Shown piece after piece: positions 25,678 to 33,543 of a stretch of 64,000 bases of DNA. Location of the stretch: contig NZ_JAPDOD010000007.1 in NCBI RefSeq assembly GCF_027587205.1, positions 1-64,000 of the forward strand. Direction: 5' to 3'. The position numbers and the translations under genes were made by a program. Position 1 is the stretch's first letter, and every line of letters starts with the position of its first letter. The notes under the pieces are model-generated. The model ran no database searches and was not told the DNA's origin. It saw only the letters and a program-made list of their open reading frames with translations. This stretch comes from Solirubrobacter ginsenosidimutans (GTDB lineage: Bacteria > Actinomycetota > Thermoleophilia > Solirubrobacterales > Solirubrobacteraceae).

Positions 25678-27960
25678 CTAGAGCAGCCCAACCTTGCGTG
25701 CTCGTTCGATCGCGTCGGTGCGCGACGCGACGTCGAGCTTGCGGTAGATCGAGACGGCGTGGGATTTCACGGTATGCCGGGACAGGAACAGGCGCTCGCC
25801 GATCTCCGGGTAGGAGAGGTGCGTCGTCATCAGCGGTAGGAGTCGCAACTCGGCGGCAGTCAGCGCCGAGGCGCCAAGCTCGCCGCCCGGCGAGGGAGTA
25901 AGCATCGAGCGCAGCCGTTCAGCTTGCTGGCCGAGGGCACCGAGATCTGCGACATGACGCCCGATGGCGTCGATCTCGCTCAGCACGGTCCGCGCGCCGG
26001 CGTGGTCTGCCAGGCCGACATAGGCGTGGGCCATCTCCAGCCGGGCCTGCACCGCGGGGACCGGGAACGCGTAGGTCAACCCCGCAAGACGGCGCTGCGC
26101 TTCGACGAGGAACTTCACCGCGGTGTCGGCTCGGTCCCCGTGCAGTGCGGTGCGCGCGGCGACGGCGTAAACGAGCGCATGGAGCGGCGCCTCCTGGTTT
26201 CGCGAGCGCTGAGTCGTCCAGATCGCCTGTTCGGCGTGGGTGTCAGCCTTCGCCCACAGCTCGCTCGCGATGGCGACGAGGGCACGTTCGGCCTGGGAGA
26301 CGGGAACCACGACAGGCGTCGCCCGGGTGGTCGCAAAGGCACGCGCCTCGGCGGCGGCGTCGACGAACAGATCATCGGCCTCGTCGTCCTCGCCCAACAG
26401 GAGCTTGGACATTCCGAGCAGAGCCATGGCGGGCGGGCGCCACGAACTGGTCGAAGCCATCGTGGCGACAGCGAAGCCGGCGTCTTCGCGCATGGTCTCG
26501 ATGCCCTGCCGGCACCGGAATGCGCGCAGCAGTGCCTGCCAGGAGCCGATCGCCGCGGTCCCGTCCGGAAGGAGTCCGTCGTGGTGACCGGATTCGGCCA
26601 GCTCGGTCCAGTGATCGGATTGCGCCGGCTGGCCATTGACGCAGCAGAAGATGGCAGCGATCACGGCGACCGCCGGGTAGCGCTCGATCCCGTCCTGTTC
26701 GCGCAGCCACCCCAGCCACTGGTTGACGGTGGCGACCCGCCCGCTATGGAAGACCGGCTGAGCCAGACGCGTCACGGCGCTCGTCACCCGATCAAGGTCA
26801 TGATCGGCTTGCGCGTACGCGATGGCCGCAACATCGTCGCCGGCGGCCAGGCACCAGTCAGACGCACGTCCGAGAATCGGCGAGACCAGCTCAGGTTCCT
26901 GGCGCGGCAGCTCGGGGATCAGCAGCTCGCGCAGCAGGTGATGGCAGCGGTACCAGGTGCGGTCGCGGTCGAGGCTGATCACGAAGTGGTTCGAGCGCTC
27001 CAGCCTTTCGAGCATCTCGGCCGATCCGAGGGATCCGAGCGCCGCGTCGCAAAGCGGACCAGACAGCCGGTCGAGCACGCTGGTGCGGGTGAGGAAGCGC
27101 AACTCGTCGTCCGGCAGGCTCGCGATCAGCTCAGACCGCAGGAAGTCGTAGACAAGCGGATCGTTCCCGGTGAAGGTGGTGTGCGTGCGCGTCCCCGGGT
27201 TGGTCGCGGCGGCCGCGAGCCCGGCTAGGTACAGGCCCGCCGGCCAGCCTTCGGTCCGGTCGACGAGTGTCGTCACCTCGTCCGAGGACAACCGCGCGGC
27301 CGCGCTCTGCAACAGCGCCTCCGCCTCCGCGACGTCCATCCGCAGCGCGTCCCTGCCGACCTCCACGCTCAGCTCACGCGTCCGCCACCGACCGAGGGGA
27401 AGCCCGACGGGGTCGCGCGTCGAAAGGACCAGATGCGAGCCCTGAGCGATGTGTCCGGCCAATGCCACGATCGCATCCAGGCACTCCCGGCTCGTGATGG
27501 CGTGGACGTCGTCGAGCACGAGCACTACCGGTTCGCTCACGTGTGCGATCGCAGCCCCAAGGCGAGGTACAAGCTTCGTCTCGACCGATGCACCGGGCGA
27601 GGCCAGAGCCTCGAACACGCCGGGATCGACCGCCGTGACGGCGTCGAGTGCCGCCGTGATGTAGGTGAGGAGCACCACCGGGTCGTTGTCGTGCTCGTCG
27701 ACGGAGACCCATGCGAAAGGGTGAGCGGAGTCTTCGGCCCACTGCGCCAGCGTCGTCGTCTTCCCGTAGCCGGCGCCGGCACACAACACCACGATCGAGG
27801 CATCCTCCGACTGTTCCAGCTGCGCGACGAGCGCTTCGCGCGGAACGCTGTGCCGGCTGAGCCGCGGAGGCCGCAGCTTGGACTCGAGCAGTTCGAACGG
27901 CATGTCGACGCCGGGCCGCCGACCGACTGCTGCATGGGCAGTTGTCTCGCGCGACATCAT
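25678..27960 (-). CDS. MalT-type LuxR transcriptional activator
   Basis: 760 residues from ATG 27960. The MalT-like N-terminus LLESKLRPPRLSRHSVPRE is followed by Walker A GAGYGKTT (62-69) and the sensor region VVLVLDDVHAI. A TPR-like middle leads to a C-terminal LuxR HTH (LTAAELRLLPLMTTHLSYPE, SRHTVKSHAVSIYRKL). MalT-class proteins multimerise with ATP and an inducer to activate promoters with GGA(T/G)GA-type boxes. A dyad with a GGATGA half lies upstream of this gene and of many neighbours. A GTG at 27999 is an alternative start; it would bring the dyad to 69 nt. The arylsulfatase operon follows on the same strand. Confidence 0.87.
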   Translation of the reverse strand: MMSRETTAHAAVGRRPGVDMPFELLESKLRPPRLSRHSVPREALVAQLEQSEDASIVVLCAGAGYGKTTTLAQWAEDSAHPFAWVSVDEHDNDPVVLLTYITAALDAVTAVDPGVFEALASPGASVETKLVPRLGAAIAHVSEPVVLVLDDVHAITSRECLDAIVALAGHIAQGSHLVLSTRDPVGLPLGRWRTRELSVEVGRDALRMDVAEAEALLQSAAARLSSDEVTTLVDRTEGWPAGLYLAGLAAAATNPGTRTHTTFTGNDPLVYDFLRSELIASLPDDELRFLTRTSVLDRLSGPLCDAALGSLGSAEMLERLERSNHFVISLDRDRTWYRCHHLLRELLIPELPRQEPELVSPILGRASDWCLAAGDDVAAIAYAQADHDLDRVTSAVTRLAQPVFHSGRVATVNQWLGWLREQDGIERYPAVAVIAAIFCCVNGQPAQSDHWTELAESGHHDGLLPDGTAAIGSWQALLRAFRCRQGIETMREDAGFAVATMASTSSWRPPAMALLGMSKLLLGEDDEADDLFVDAAAEARAFATTRATPVVVPVSQAERALVAIASELWAKADTHAEQAIWTTQRSRNQEAPLHALVYAVAARTALHGDRADTAVKFLVEAQRRLAGLTYAFPVPAVQARLEMAHAYVGLADHAGARTVLSEIDAIGRHVADLGALGQQAERLRSMLTPSPGGELGASALTAAELRLLPLMTTHLSYPEIGERLFLSRHTVKSHAVSIYRKLDVASRTDAIERARKVGLL

Positions 27961-28068
27961 CCCGGATCGATTGAGGGGCCTCAGTGGTAGTCGTCGCACC
28001 GAGCATGGAGCTCGACGCCCGGTTCGAGTCGCATCGCACCAGCTTTGTGACGGTGGCCTGAGGACGCA

Positions 28069-28085
28069 TCACCCCATTCGGATGA
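28069..28085 (-). promoter_or_regulatory. 17-bp dyad, gene-sense TCATCC-N5-GGGTGA
   Basis: Plus strand TCACCC-CATTC-GGATGA, upstream of the MalT-type regulator (108 nt to ATG 27960, 69 nt to GTG 27999). Suggests autoregulation. Confidence 0.65.
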
Positions 28086-28107
28086 TGAAGCTCACGAGTC
28101 GGGCGGC

Positions 28108-28591
28108 TCAGCGTCGGCGCGGCGAGAGACGTCTTGACTGGCGTTGAACGGGGATCTCGCCGGTGATCCGGACTCCGCGTCCGAGCCCAGCATCGATCTG
28201 GAGGGCGCCTCCGACGGCCGCCAGGCGGTCCGTGAGGTTGATCAGGCCGGCTCCGAGCGCGACATCGCCGGGATCGAATCCCGCCCCGTCGTCCTCGACG
28301 TTGAAGCAGACGTGTCCATCAGCTTCGCGGGTAGACACCGTGCGCGACAGCGCGCAGCTCCTCGATGGCTTCGTCGACCTCGATGCCGAGACGCTCGAGC
28401 ATTGTCCGCTCCTCGGATCGACCGAGCCGCTCACCCGCCAGCGTGAGGTGGATCCGCAGCGCCACCAGCCGCTGCTGCGTGCCGTCGTGCAGGTCACGTT
28501 CGATCCGCCGCCGCTCAGCGCGAAGCCGAGTCGCTTTGGCGCGACGATCGAGCGCGATCGGGCCTCTCTCCAGGTCAGTACTGCGCAGCAC
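28108..28591 (-). pseudogene. broken NarL-type sensor histidine kinase
   Basis: One frame (28591-28319) encodes a HisKA_3 region with the phospho-acceptor box IERDLHDGTQQRLVALR and ends at AHGVYPRS. In the next frame the ATPase tail follows at once: VCFNVEDDGAGFDPGDVALG, then LINLTDRLAAVGGALQIDAG. Compared with intact kinases, the sensor N-terminus is missing. So are roughly 65-80 residues between GVYP and the DDGAGF motif, including the Asn-containing N-box, and the two parts are out of frame. It cannot make an active kinase. It lies immediately upstream of the MalT-type regulator. Confidence 0.7.
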
Positions 28592-28655
28592 TGGCGTTGG
28601 CGGCGACGGCCTTCGCCGTCTGTTGCATGAACGCGCCGACGATCCAGAGCAACAT
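28575..28655 (-). CDS. possible 26-residue hydrophobic peptide
   Basis: A very short frame (MLLWIVGAFMQQTAKA...) with AAGGA 7 nt before its ATG and a dyad element 91 nt upstream, the same layout as for larger genes here. It overlaps the start of the histidine kinase remnant. It may be a genuine small protein, or the surviving N-terminus of a deleted gene. Confidence 0.3.
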   Translation of the reverse strand: MLLWIVGAFMQQTAKAVAANASAAQY

Positions 28656-28746
28656 CTGCGCTTCCTTCAGTTGTTGTGGACAAGCTGCGGGCCGCTTGGG
28701 TACGCGGTCGCTGTGACAACCCTGGATCACGTTGGTGCGCAGCGCA

Positions 28747-28763
28747 TCGCCCCGATTGGACGA
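28747..28763 (-). promoter_or_regulatory. 17-bp dyad, gene-sense TCGTCC-N5-GGGCGA
   Basis: Plus strand TCGCCC-CGATT-GGACGA, upstream of the 26-residue frame and the kinase remnant. Left half and spacer are identical to the arylsulfatase dyad. Confidence 0.55.
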
Positions 28764-28863
28764 TCTCTCGGTTCGCATCCGAGTGACCGCGCCGCGATGC
28801 CCGTTGACCGCCTGCGCCATTCTGGCCGCTCTCGCCTCAGCCCGAGAACGGCGCGAGTCGCGG

Positions 28864-29331
28864 TCAAACGCCCGCGCTGTCGGACGCCTCGCGGAGAGCC
28901 GCCTCGTCGAGCTCGTGTGCCTCCGTTTCACCGCCACGGCCGACGAGGATGGACTCGACGGCGACGAGTTCGTCGGGATCCGCGAGCACACCGACGGCGG
29001 CCCTGCCGCCACGCAGTGCCGCACCGAGACGCTCCCGATCGGCGTCGTCGAGGCCCAGGTTCTTGTGGTGCAGCTTGCCCAGCAGCGCGCCACCGGCGGC
29101 CCCGACGCCGAAGCCGATCGGCCCGAGCACGCCGAGGACGGCCCCGGCCGCCAGGCCCTTGCCGCCGCTCGTCGCGCCGACCTTGTGGGTCTTGAGCTTG
29201 CCGTGCTCGTCGAGCACGAGGACGCCGATCGCGTCGTCGATGACCGCGCCGGCCTCCTGCAGAGCCGCAGCGGCCTCGTCGGCGTCCGTCTCGGCGTCGA
29301 AGATGGAGATGACCAGTCGCCGCTCGGCCAT
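28864..29331 (-). CDS. DUF1269-like protein with Gly-rich core
   Basis: 155 residues. An N-terminal ferredoxin-like stretch (LVISIFDAETDADEAAAALQ) is followed by a Gly/Ala-rich hairpin (GLAAGAVLGVLGPIGFGVGA, AGGALLGKLHHKNLG), as in DUF1269-type proteins of unknown function. The hydrophobic hairpin could insert in the membrane or pack as a glycine zipper. The ATG at 29331 is supported by an upstream AAGGA. It is similar in plan to the protein at 21902-22444. Confidence 0.7.
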   Translation of the reverse strand: MAERRLVISIFDAETDADEAAAALQEAGAVIDDAIGVLVLDEHGKLKTHKVGATSGGKGLAAGAVLGVLGPIGFGVGAAGGALLGKLHHKNLGLDDADRERLGAALRGGRAAVGVLADPDELVAVESILVGRGGETEAHELDEAALREASDSAGV

Positions 29332-29405
29332 GGTGCCCGTCCTTTCCTCGCGCCGTCGCCGGCGCCCTCGAAGCGAATGCCGATCATCGGCCACGGAGAG
29401 CGCTC

Positions 29406-29432
29406 GCGCGTCACCCGCACCAGGTGACGCGC
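29406..29432 (-). terminator. hairpin after TolB-like gene
   Basis: 10-bp inverted repeat GCGCGTCACC / GGTGACGCGC with a 7-nt loop, 24 nt past the stop of the TolB-like gene on the minus strand. Confidence 0.55.
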
Positions 29433-29455
29433 CTCCGGGAGGATCGGGCACCGGG

Positions 29456-30415
29456 CTAGTCGTCGTCGTCCTCGGCGCGCGCGTCCCTGGGGACCGGCTG
29501 CCAGTCAGGATGATGGCCGTCGAACCCCGGCCGCACCGGCTTCTGGCGGCTGCCGTCCGCGCGCATCGTGAAGAGCTCGCCGGTGTTGAAGACGATCTTG
29601 CGCCCGTCGGGCGACCAGGCAGGGTTGTAGCCCCCGGCCGTCGTGAGCCGGGTCGGCGGGGAGCCGCCATCGCGGCGCATCACGTAGACATCCCACTGCT
29701 CGTCGGGCGTCGCGACATTCCAGTGGAAGGCGATCCGCTTTCCATCAGGGGACCAGTCCAGGCCCTCCTCGTCGGTATCCGTGGCGGTCAGTGCCCGCAG
29801 GTGGGAGCCGTCCGGGCGGATCGTGGCGATGTCGTTCTCGAACCCGCTGTCGTCGCGCATGAACACGATCTCGCCCCCGTCCGGCGACCAGACCGGATAG
29901 CGATCGACGATGCCCGGGCTGCGTGTCAGGTTGCGCTCGCCCGTTCCGTTGACCCGCACGGTTATCAGGTCGGCCTGGGAGTCGCCGTCGAGCCAGCGGT
30001 GGAACACGAGCCGGTCACCGTCGGGCGACCAGGCCGGGCCACCGTCGTCGACCTTGTTTTTCGTGACCTGCCGTAGCCCGGATCCGTTGGCGTTCATCAC
30101 GAAGATCTCTTGGTCGGCCCGACCCAGGGCGGGATCGATGGGGTTGTCCGGACCCGTCCGGGTGCTCCAAAAGGCGATCATGCTCCCGTCCGCGCTCCAG
30201 CTGGCGAAATCGTCGGCGGCGGGCGAGTCGGGCGTCAGGTTGAGCAGATTGCGCCCGTTCGGACTGATGGTGTAGATGTCGGCTGTGCTTTCGTCGTCGG
30301 CGTCGTCGAAGTGGGTGAACACGATCTTCCCGTTGTGGCCCGGGAACGTCGCGTGCGCCGGCGTCGCCGTCACAGCGAGCGCGCATGCGGCGCACAGCAA
30401 GGCTCTTGTGAGCAT
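29456..30415 (-). CDS. secreted TolB/PD40-like beta-propeller protein
   Basis: 319 residues: a signal peptide (LLCAACALAVTATPAHA), then repeated PD40/TolB blades with WSPDG-type motifs (WSADGSMIAF, WSPDGDRLVF, WSPDGGEIVF, WSPDGKRIAF, WSPDGRKIVF), ending in an acidic tail (AEDDDD). Such propellers bind proteins or carbohydrates outside the membrane; no enzyme site is visible. The ATG at 30415 is preferred because CAGGAG lies upstream and the signal peptide begins there. It sits 95 nt downstream of the receptor kinase and could be the last gene of that signalling operon. Confidence 0.78.
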   Translation of the reverse strand: MLTRALLCAACALAVTATPAHATFPGHNGKIVFTHFDDADDESTADIYTISPNGRNLLNLTPDSPAADDFASWSADGSMIAFWSTRTGPDNPIDPALGRADQEIFVMNANGSGLRQVTKNKVDDGGPAWSPDGDRLVFHRWLDGDSQADLITVRVNGTGERNLTRSPGIVDRYPVWSPDGGEIVFMRDDSGFENDIATIRPDGSHLRALTATDTDEEGLDWSPDGKRIAFHWNVATPDEQWDVYVMRRDGGSPPTRLTTAGGYNPAWSPDGRKIVFNTGELFTMRADGSRQKPVRPGFDGHHPDWQPVPRDARAEDDDD

Positions 30416-30510
30416 TTGGACTCTCCTGCTCGTCGACCGCCCAATGCGGTCGATCCGGTCCACGATCGAGCGCGGCGGTTGCGCGCCGCTGAACGCGGAC
30501 TGAACGGCGC

Positions 30511-33500
30511 TTAACCCGAGAGGCTCGCCGGCACCTCGATGACGCGCTCGATGGCCGCACCCTCGAGCGAGATCGGGAGCCGCACGCTCTTCGGCGTGGC
30601 GTCGGTGACACGCAGGACGGTCACGCGCGCGGGAGCGATGTCGCCGCGGTCGAACGTGAAGCTGCCGAGGATGCCATCGGTGACGTGGAGCGCGCGCAGC
30701 GACCGCAGGACCGACGCGCGCGTCCCGTCGGAGCGCGCGATCGCGTGCAGGACGACCTCCGCCGCCGCGGCGGCGTTCATCGCAAAGCCCCGGCGCGCCG
30801 CCGGGCCGAAGCGCGCGGCGAAGCGCGCGGCGGCCGGCGTCAGCGAGCCGGCGTCGGGCAACGCTTCCGTCGTCGCCAGGTGGACGCCGTGGGCGGCGCG
30901 TCCTGCGCTGTGGAGCAGGCCGCCGACGTCGAACTGGTCGCCGACCATGATCGCGACGCGCGGACCCAGCCGCGCACGAAGCGCCTTGACCAGCGCGCCG
31001 CCCACCCAGTCGGCGCCGCCGATCACGACGCCGTCGACTCGGGCGCGGGCAACCCGGTCGGCGACGGCGGCGTACTCGCCGGTGTCGACGCCGAAGTCGT
31101 CCGACCCGGCGACGCCGACGCCGAGCCGCGCGGCAGCGCGGCGGAACGGATCACCGAGCACGCCCCGCAGGTCGTCGTCGTCGGGGTCGAGCAGGTAGAC
31201 GCGCGCGAGCCGCAGCCGCTGCGCGAGCAGCGCCAGTGCAACGCCCTCGACGTCGGCGCGGCCAATGACGCGAGCGTAGTTGGGCGTGCCCGTGGGGTAG
31301 TAGCGGTCCAGCGCGACCGGGCGCCCGGGCACGATCGGTGGTCCACGCGTGAGGCTCGGGTCGGTGTTCGACGGGCTGACCAGCGCGAGCGGGCCGCCCG
31401 GAGCGCGGTTGAGGATCGGGATCTGGAGCTGGGCGCAGTAGGAGGAGAACGGGCCGATCACCGCCACGACCTGCTCGGCGCGGGCGAACGCGTTGGCGTT
31501 CGCGGCGCAGCGCCGCCTCTCGTAGCCGCCGGTCTGCGCCGTCGACTCGTCGCAGGACTGGTAGCCGACCACGTGCCGGCCCGCGCGGAAACCATGGTCC
31601 TTGAGGACCCAGCGGATTGCGTCCGCGAGCCCGCGCGCGACGTCGCCGTCGCTGCCCTGAAGCGGGAAATCGGACGCCATCAGCACGTCCGGTGTCGCGC
31701 CGCCGGACTCGACGGCGGTGCATGCCGCCGCCGGGAGCCTGCCGTCGCGGGTCCCGCCCGCGACACTGATCCAGGCCGAGCCGGCGCCCACGGCCAGGGA
31801 CTGGACAGCTTCGATGCGGACCTGCTTGGTGACGGCGTTCGTGCGGCCGTCGACGCGAGTGACCACGCCGTCCTCGTAGTCGGCCGTCCACGCCGCCCCG
31901 TCGCCGTAGCTGACGAAGGAGAGCGGGCCGCCGACGTCGATCGGCCGGACGCGGGGCGGCGGTCCGGGCTCGATGCGCCAGAGCAGGCCGTCATCGGGCG
32001 ACGTGACCCAGACCGCGCCGCCTCCGACGGCGATGCCGGACAGGCCGCTGGTCTTGATCGGGATCCCCTCGGCGACGCGGTTCGTGGCCGGGTCGATCCG
32101 CGTCAGGTTGTGATCCGTCCAGTTGAGAAACCAGACGCCCTCGGCGCCCGCGGCGAGCGTGCTCACCCGCGTCTGGATGGGAATCTTCGCCACGATCCGC
32201 GCGCTCCGCGGATCGATGCGATAGATGCGGTTGTCGACGCCGACCGCCCACACCGACCCGGCGCCGACCGCCATCCGCGGGAACCCGTCACTTGGCGTCG
32301 CTCCGTACGCGCTCGGCTGACGCGACAGCTCGACGGTGCCTGTGACCTTCAGGCTGACCGGATCGACGCGCGAGACGCTGGTCGTGGTCCTCACGCCGAA
32401 GCGCTCGCTGCCGGCCCCGTTGCCAACCCAGACGGCTCCGCCGCCGACCGCGAGATCGGTCGGCCGCGGGCCGGCCGAGAACCGCCTCGCGGCCTGCGTC
32501 GTGAGATCGAGCCGGGCGACGGTTTCCGCTTCGCTGTCCAGCACCCAGACCGCGCCCTCGCCCACCGCGATGTTGCTCGGCGCCGTGGCGGCCTCCGTGA
32601 AGGACCCGATGCCGCCGTCCGCGTCGAGCGCGACGACGAAGCTGCCGGGCGGCAGGGCCTCGACGTCGCTGTCGGAGAGGTACAGCGCCGCGGCGGCCGC
32701 CGCCGCGAGCGCCGCCAGCGCCGCACCGATCCAGCGCGCGCGGTGCCGCTCCGGCGTGCGCACGCGCGCCGCCGCGGTCAGCTCGCCACAGCTTCCGTAG
32801 CGATCCTTCGGGTCGCGCGCAAAGGCCCGCTTGAACACGTGCTCAAACCCTTCAACCGGCGCGTAGTGCCCCTGCATGTGCGCCCACAGCGTCTCGGCCT
32901 CGCTCTCGCGCCGGAACGCCGGCGTGCCGGTCAGGCACTCATAGAGCACGCAGGCCAGCGCGTACTGGTCGCTGCGGGCGTCGACGCGCCCACCGGCGAT
33001 CTGCTCGGGGGCGAGGTAGTCGAGCGAGCCCACGAGCCGGCCGGTGTCGGTCGTGACGCCTCCGAGCTGCTTGCTGACGCCGAAGTCGGTCAGATAGGCG
33101 TGGTCGTCGTCGTCGACCAAGATGTTGGCCGGCTTGACGTCGCGGTGCACGAGCCGGCTCCGGTGCGCCGCGTCGAGCGCGCTCGCGATCTGCCCGAGCA
33201 GCGCCAGTGTCCGCTCGAGCGCCAACGGGCCGTCGCGCCGGAGCAGCGTCCTGAGATCGCTGCCCTCGACGTAACGCATGGCCAGGAAGAGCTGGCCGTC
33301 CAGCTCACCCGCCTCGTAGATCGGGACGACGCTCGCGTGGTCGAGCGAGGCCGCGAGTCGCGACTCGTCGAGGAAACGTTTGCGGAAGCGCGGGTCCTCG
33401 GCCAGCTCGGGCACGATCAGCTTGAGTGCCACCGGGCGCTGCAGCTTCACGTCCGTCGCGCGGTAGACGACGCCCATGCCGCCGTGGCCGATCAGCTCCT

Positions 33501-33543
33501 CGAGCTCGTAGCCGATCACGGCGCCGACCCGGTCAGCGACCAC
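30511..33543 (-). CDS. receptor Ser/Thr protein kinase with propeller and periplasmic-binding-protein sensor
   Basis: 1010 residues. An N-terminal Hanks kinase has the glycine loop IGHGGMGVVYRA, the catalytic loop HRDVKPAN (near 132), DFG and YLAPEQ, so it should be active. One TM (WIGAALAALAAAAAAALYL, near 267-288) follows. The extracellular part begins with an NHL/Vgb-like propeller (blades with GAVWVLDSEAETVARLDL, GAVWVTSPDDGLLWRIEP) to about residue 615. It ends in a type I periplasmic binding domain of the Leu/Ile/Val-binding type (VLMASDFPLQGSDG, VVAVIGPFSSYCAQLQIPIL, LVSPSNTDPSLTRG). This suggests direct sensing of a small molecule. The GTG start overlaps the SARP-Usp gene by 28 nt, so the two are coupled. 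Confidence 0.85.
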   Translation of the reverse strand: MVADRVGAVIGYELEELIGHGGMGVVYRATDVKLQRPVALKLIVPELAEDPRFRKRFLDESRLAASLDHASVVPIYEAGELDGQLFLAMRYVEGSDLRTLLRRDGPLALERTLALLGQIASALDAAHRSRLVHRDVKPANILVDDDDHAYLTDFGVSKQLGGVTTDTGRLVGSLDYLAPEQIAGGRVDARSDQYALACVLYECLTGTPAFRRESEAETLWAHMQGHYAPVEGFEHVFKRAFARDPKDRYGSCGELTAAARVRTPERHRARWIGAALAALAAAAAAALYLSDSDVEALPPGSFVVALDADGGIGSFTEAATAPSNIAVGEGAVWVLDSEAETVARLDLTTQAARRFSAGPRPTDLAVGGGAVWVGNGAGSERFGVRTTTSVSRVDPVSLKVTGTVELSRQPSAYGATPSDGFPRMAVGAGSVWAVGVDNRIYRIDPRSARIVAKIPIQTRVSTLAAGAEGVWFLNWTDHNLTRIDPATNRVAEGIPIKTSGLSGIAVGGGAVWVTSPDDGLLWRIEPGPPPRVRPIDVGGPLSFVSYGDGAAWTADYEDGVVTRVDGRTNAVTKQVRIEAVQSLAVGAGSAWISVAGGTRDGRLPAAACTAVESGGATPDVLMASDFPLQGSDGDVARGLADAIRWVLKDHGFRAGRHVVGYQSCDESTAQTGGYERRRCAANANAFARAEQVVAVIGPFSSYCAQLQIPILNRAPGGPLALVSPSNTDPSLTRGPPIVPGRPVALDRYYPTGTPNYARVIGRADVEGVALALLAQRLRLARVYLLDPDDDDLRGVLGDPFRRAAARLGVGVAGSDDFGVDTGEYAAVADRVARARVDGVVIGGADWVGGALVKALRARLGPRVAIMVGDQFDVGGLLHSAGRAAHGVHLATTEALPDAGSLTPAAARFAARFGPAARRGFAMNAAAAAEVVLHAIARSDGTRASVLRSLRALHVTDGILGSFTFDRGDIAPARVTVLRVTDATPKSVRLPISLEGAAIERVIEVPASLSG

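Noticed and set aside
29411..29427. Dyad-like sequence TCACCC-N5-AGGTGA upstream of the DUF1269-like gene
   Set aside because: One half deviates and the bases are better explained by a 10-bp hairpin (29406-29432) ending the TolB-like gene. It may still be a degenerate dyad.
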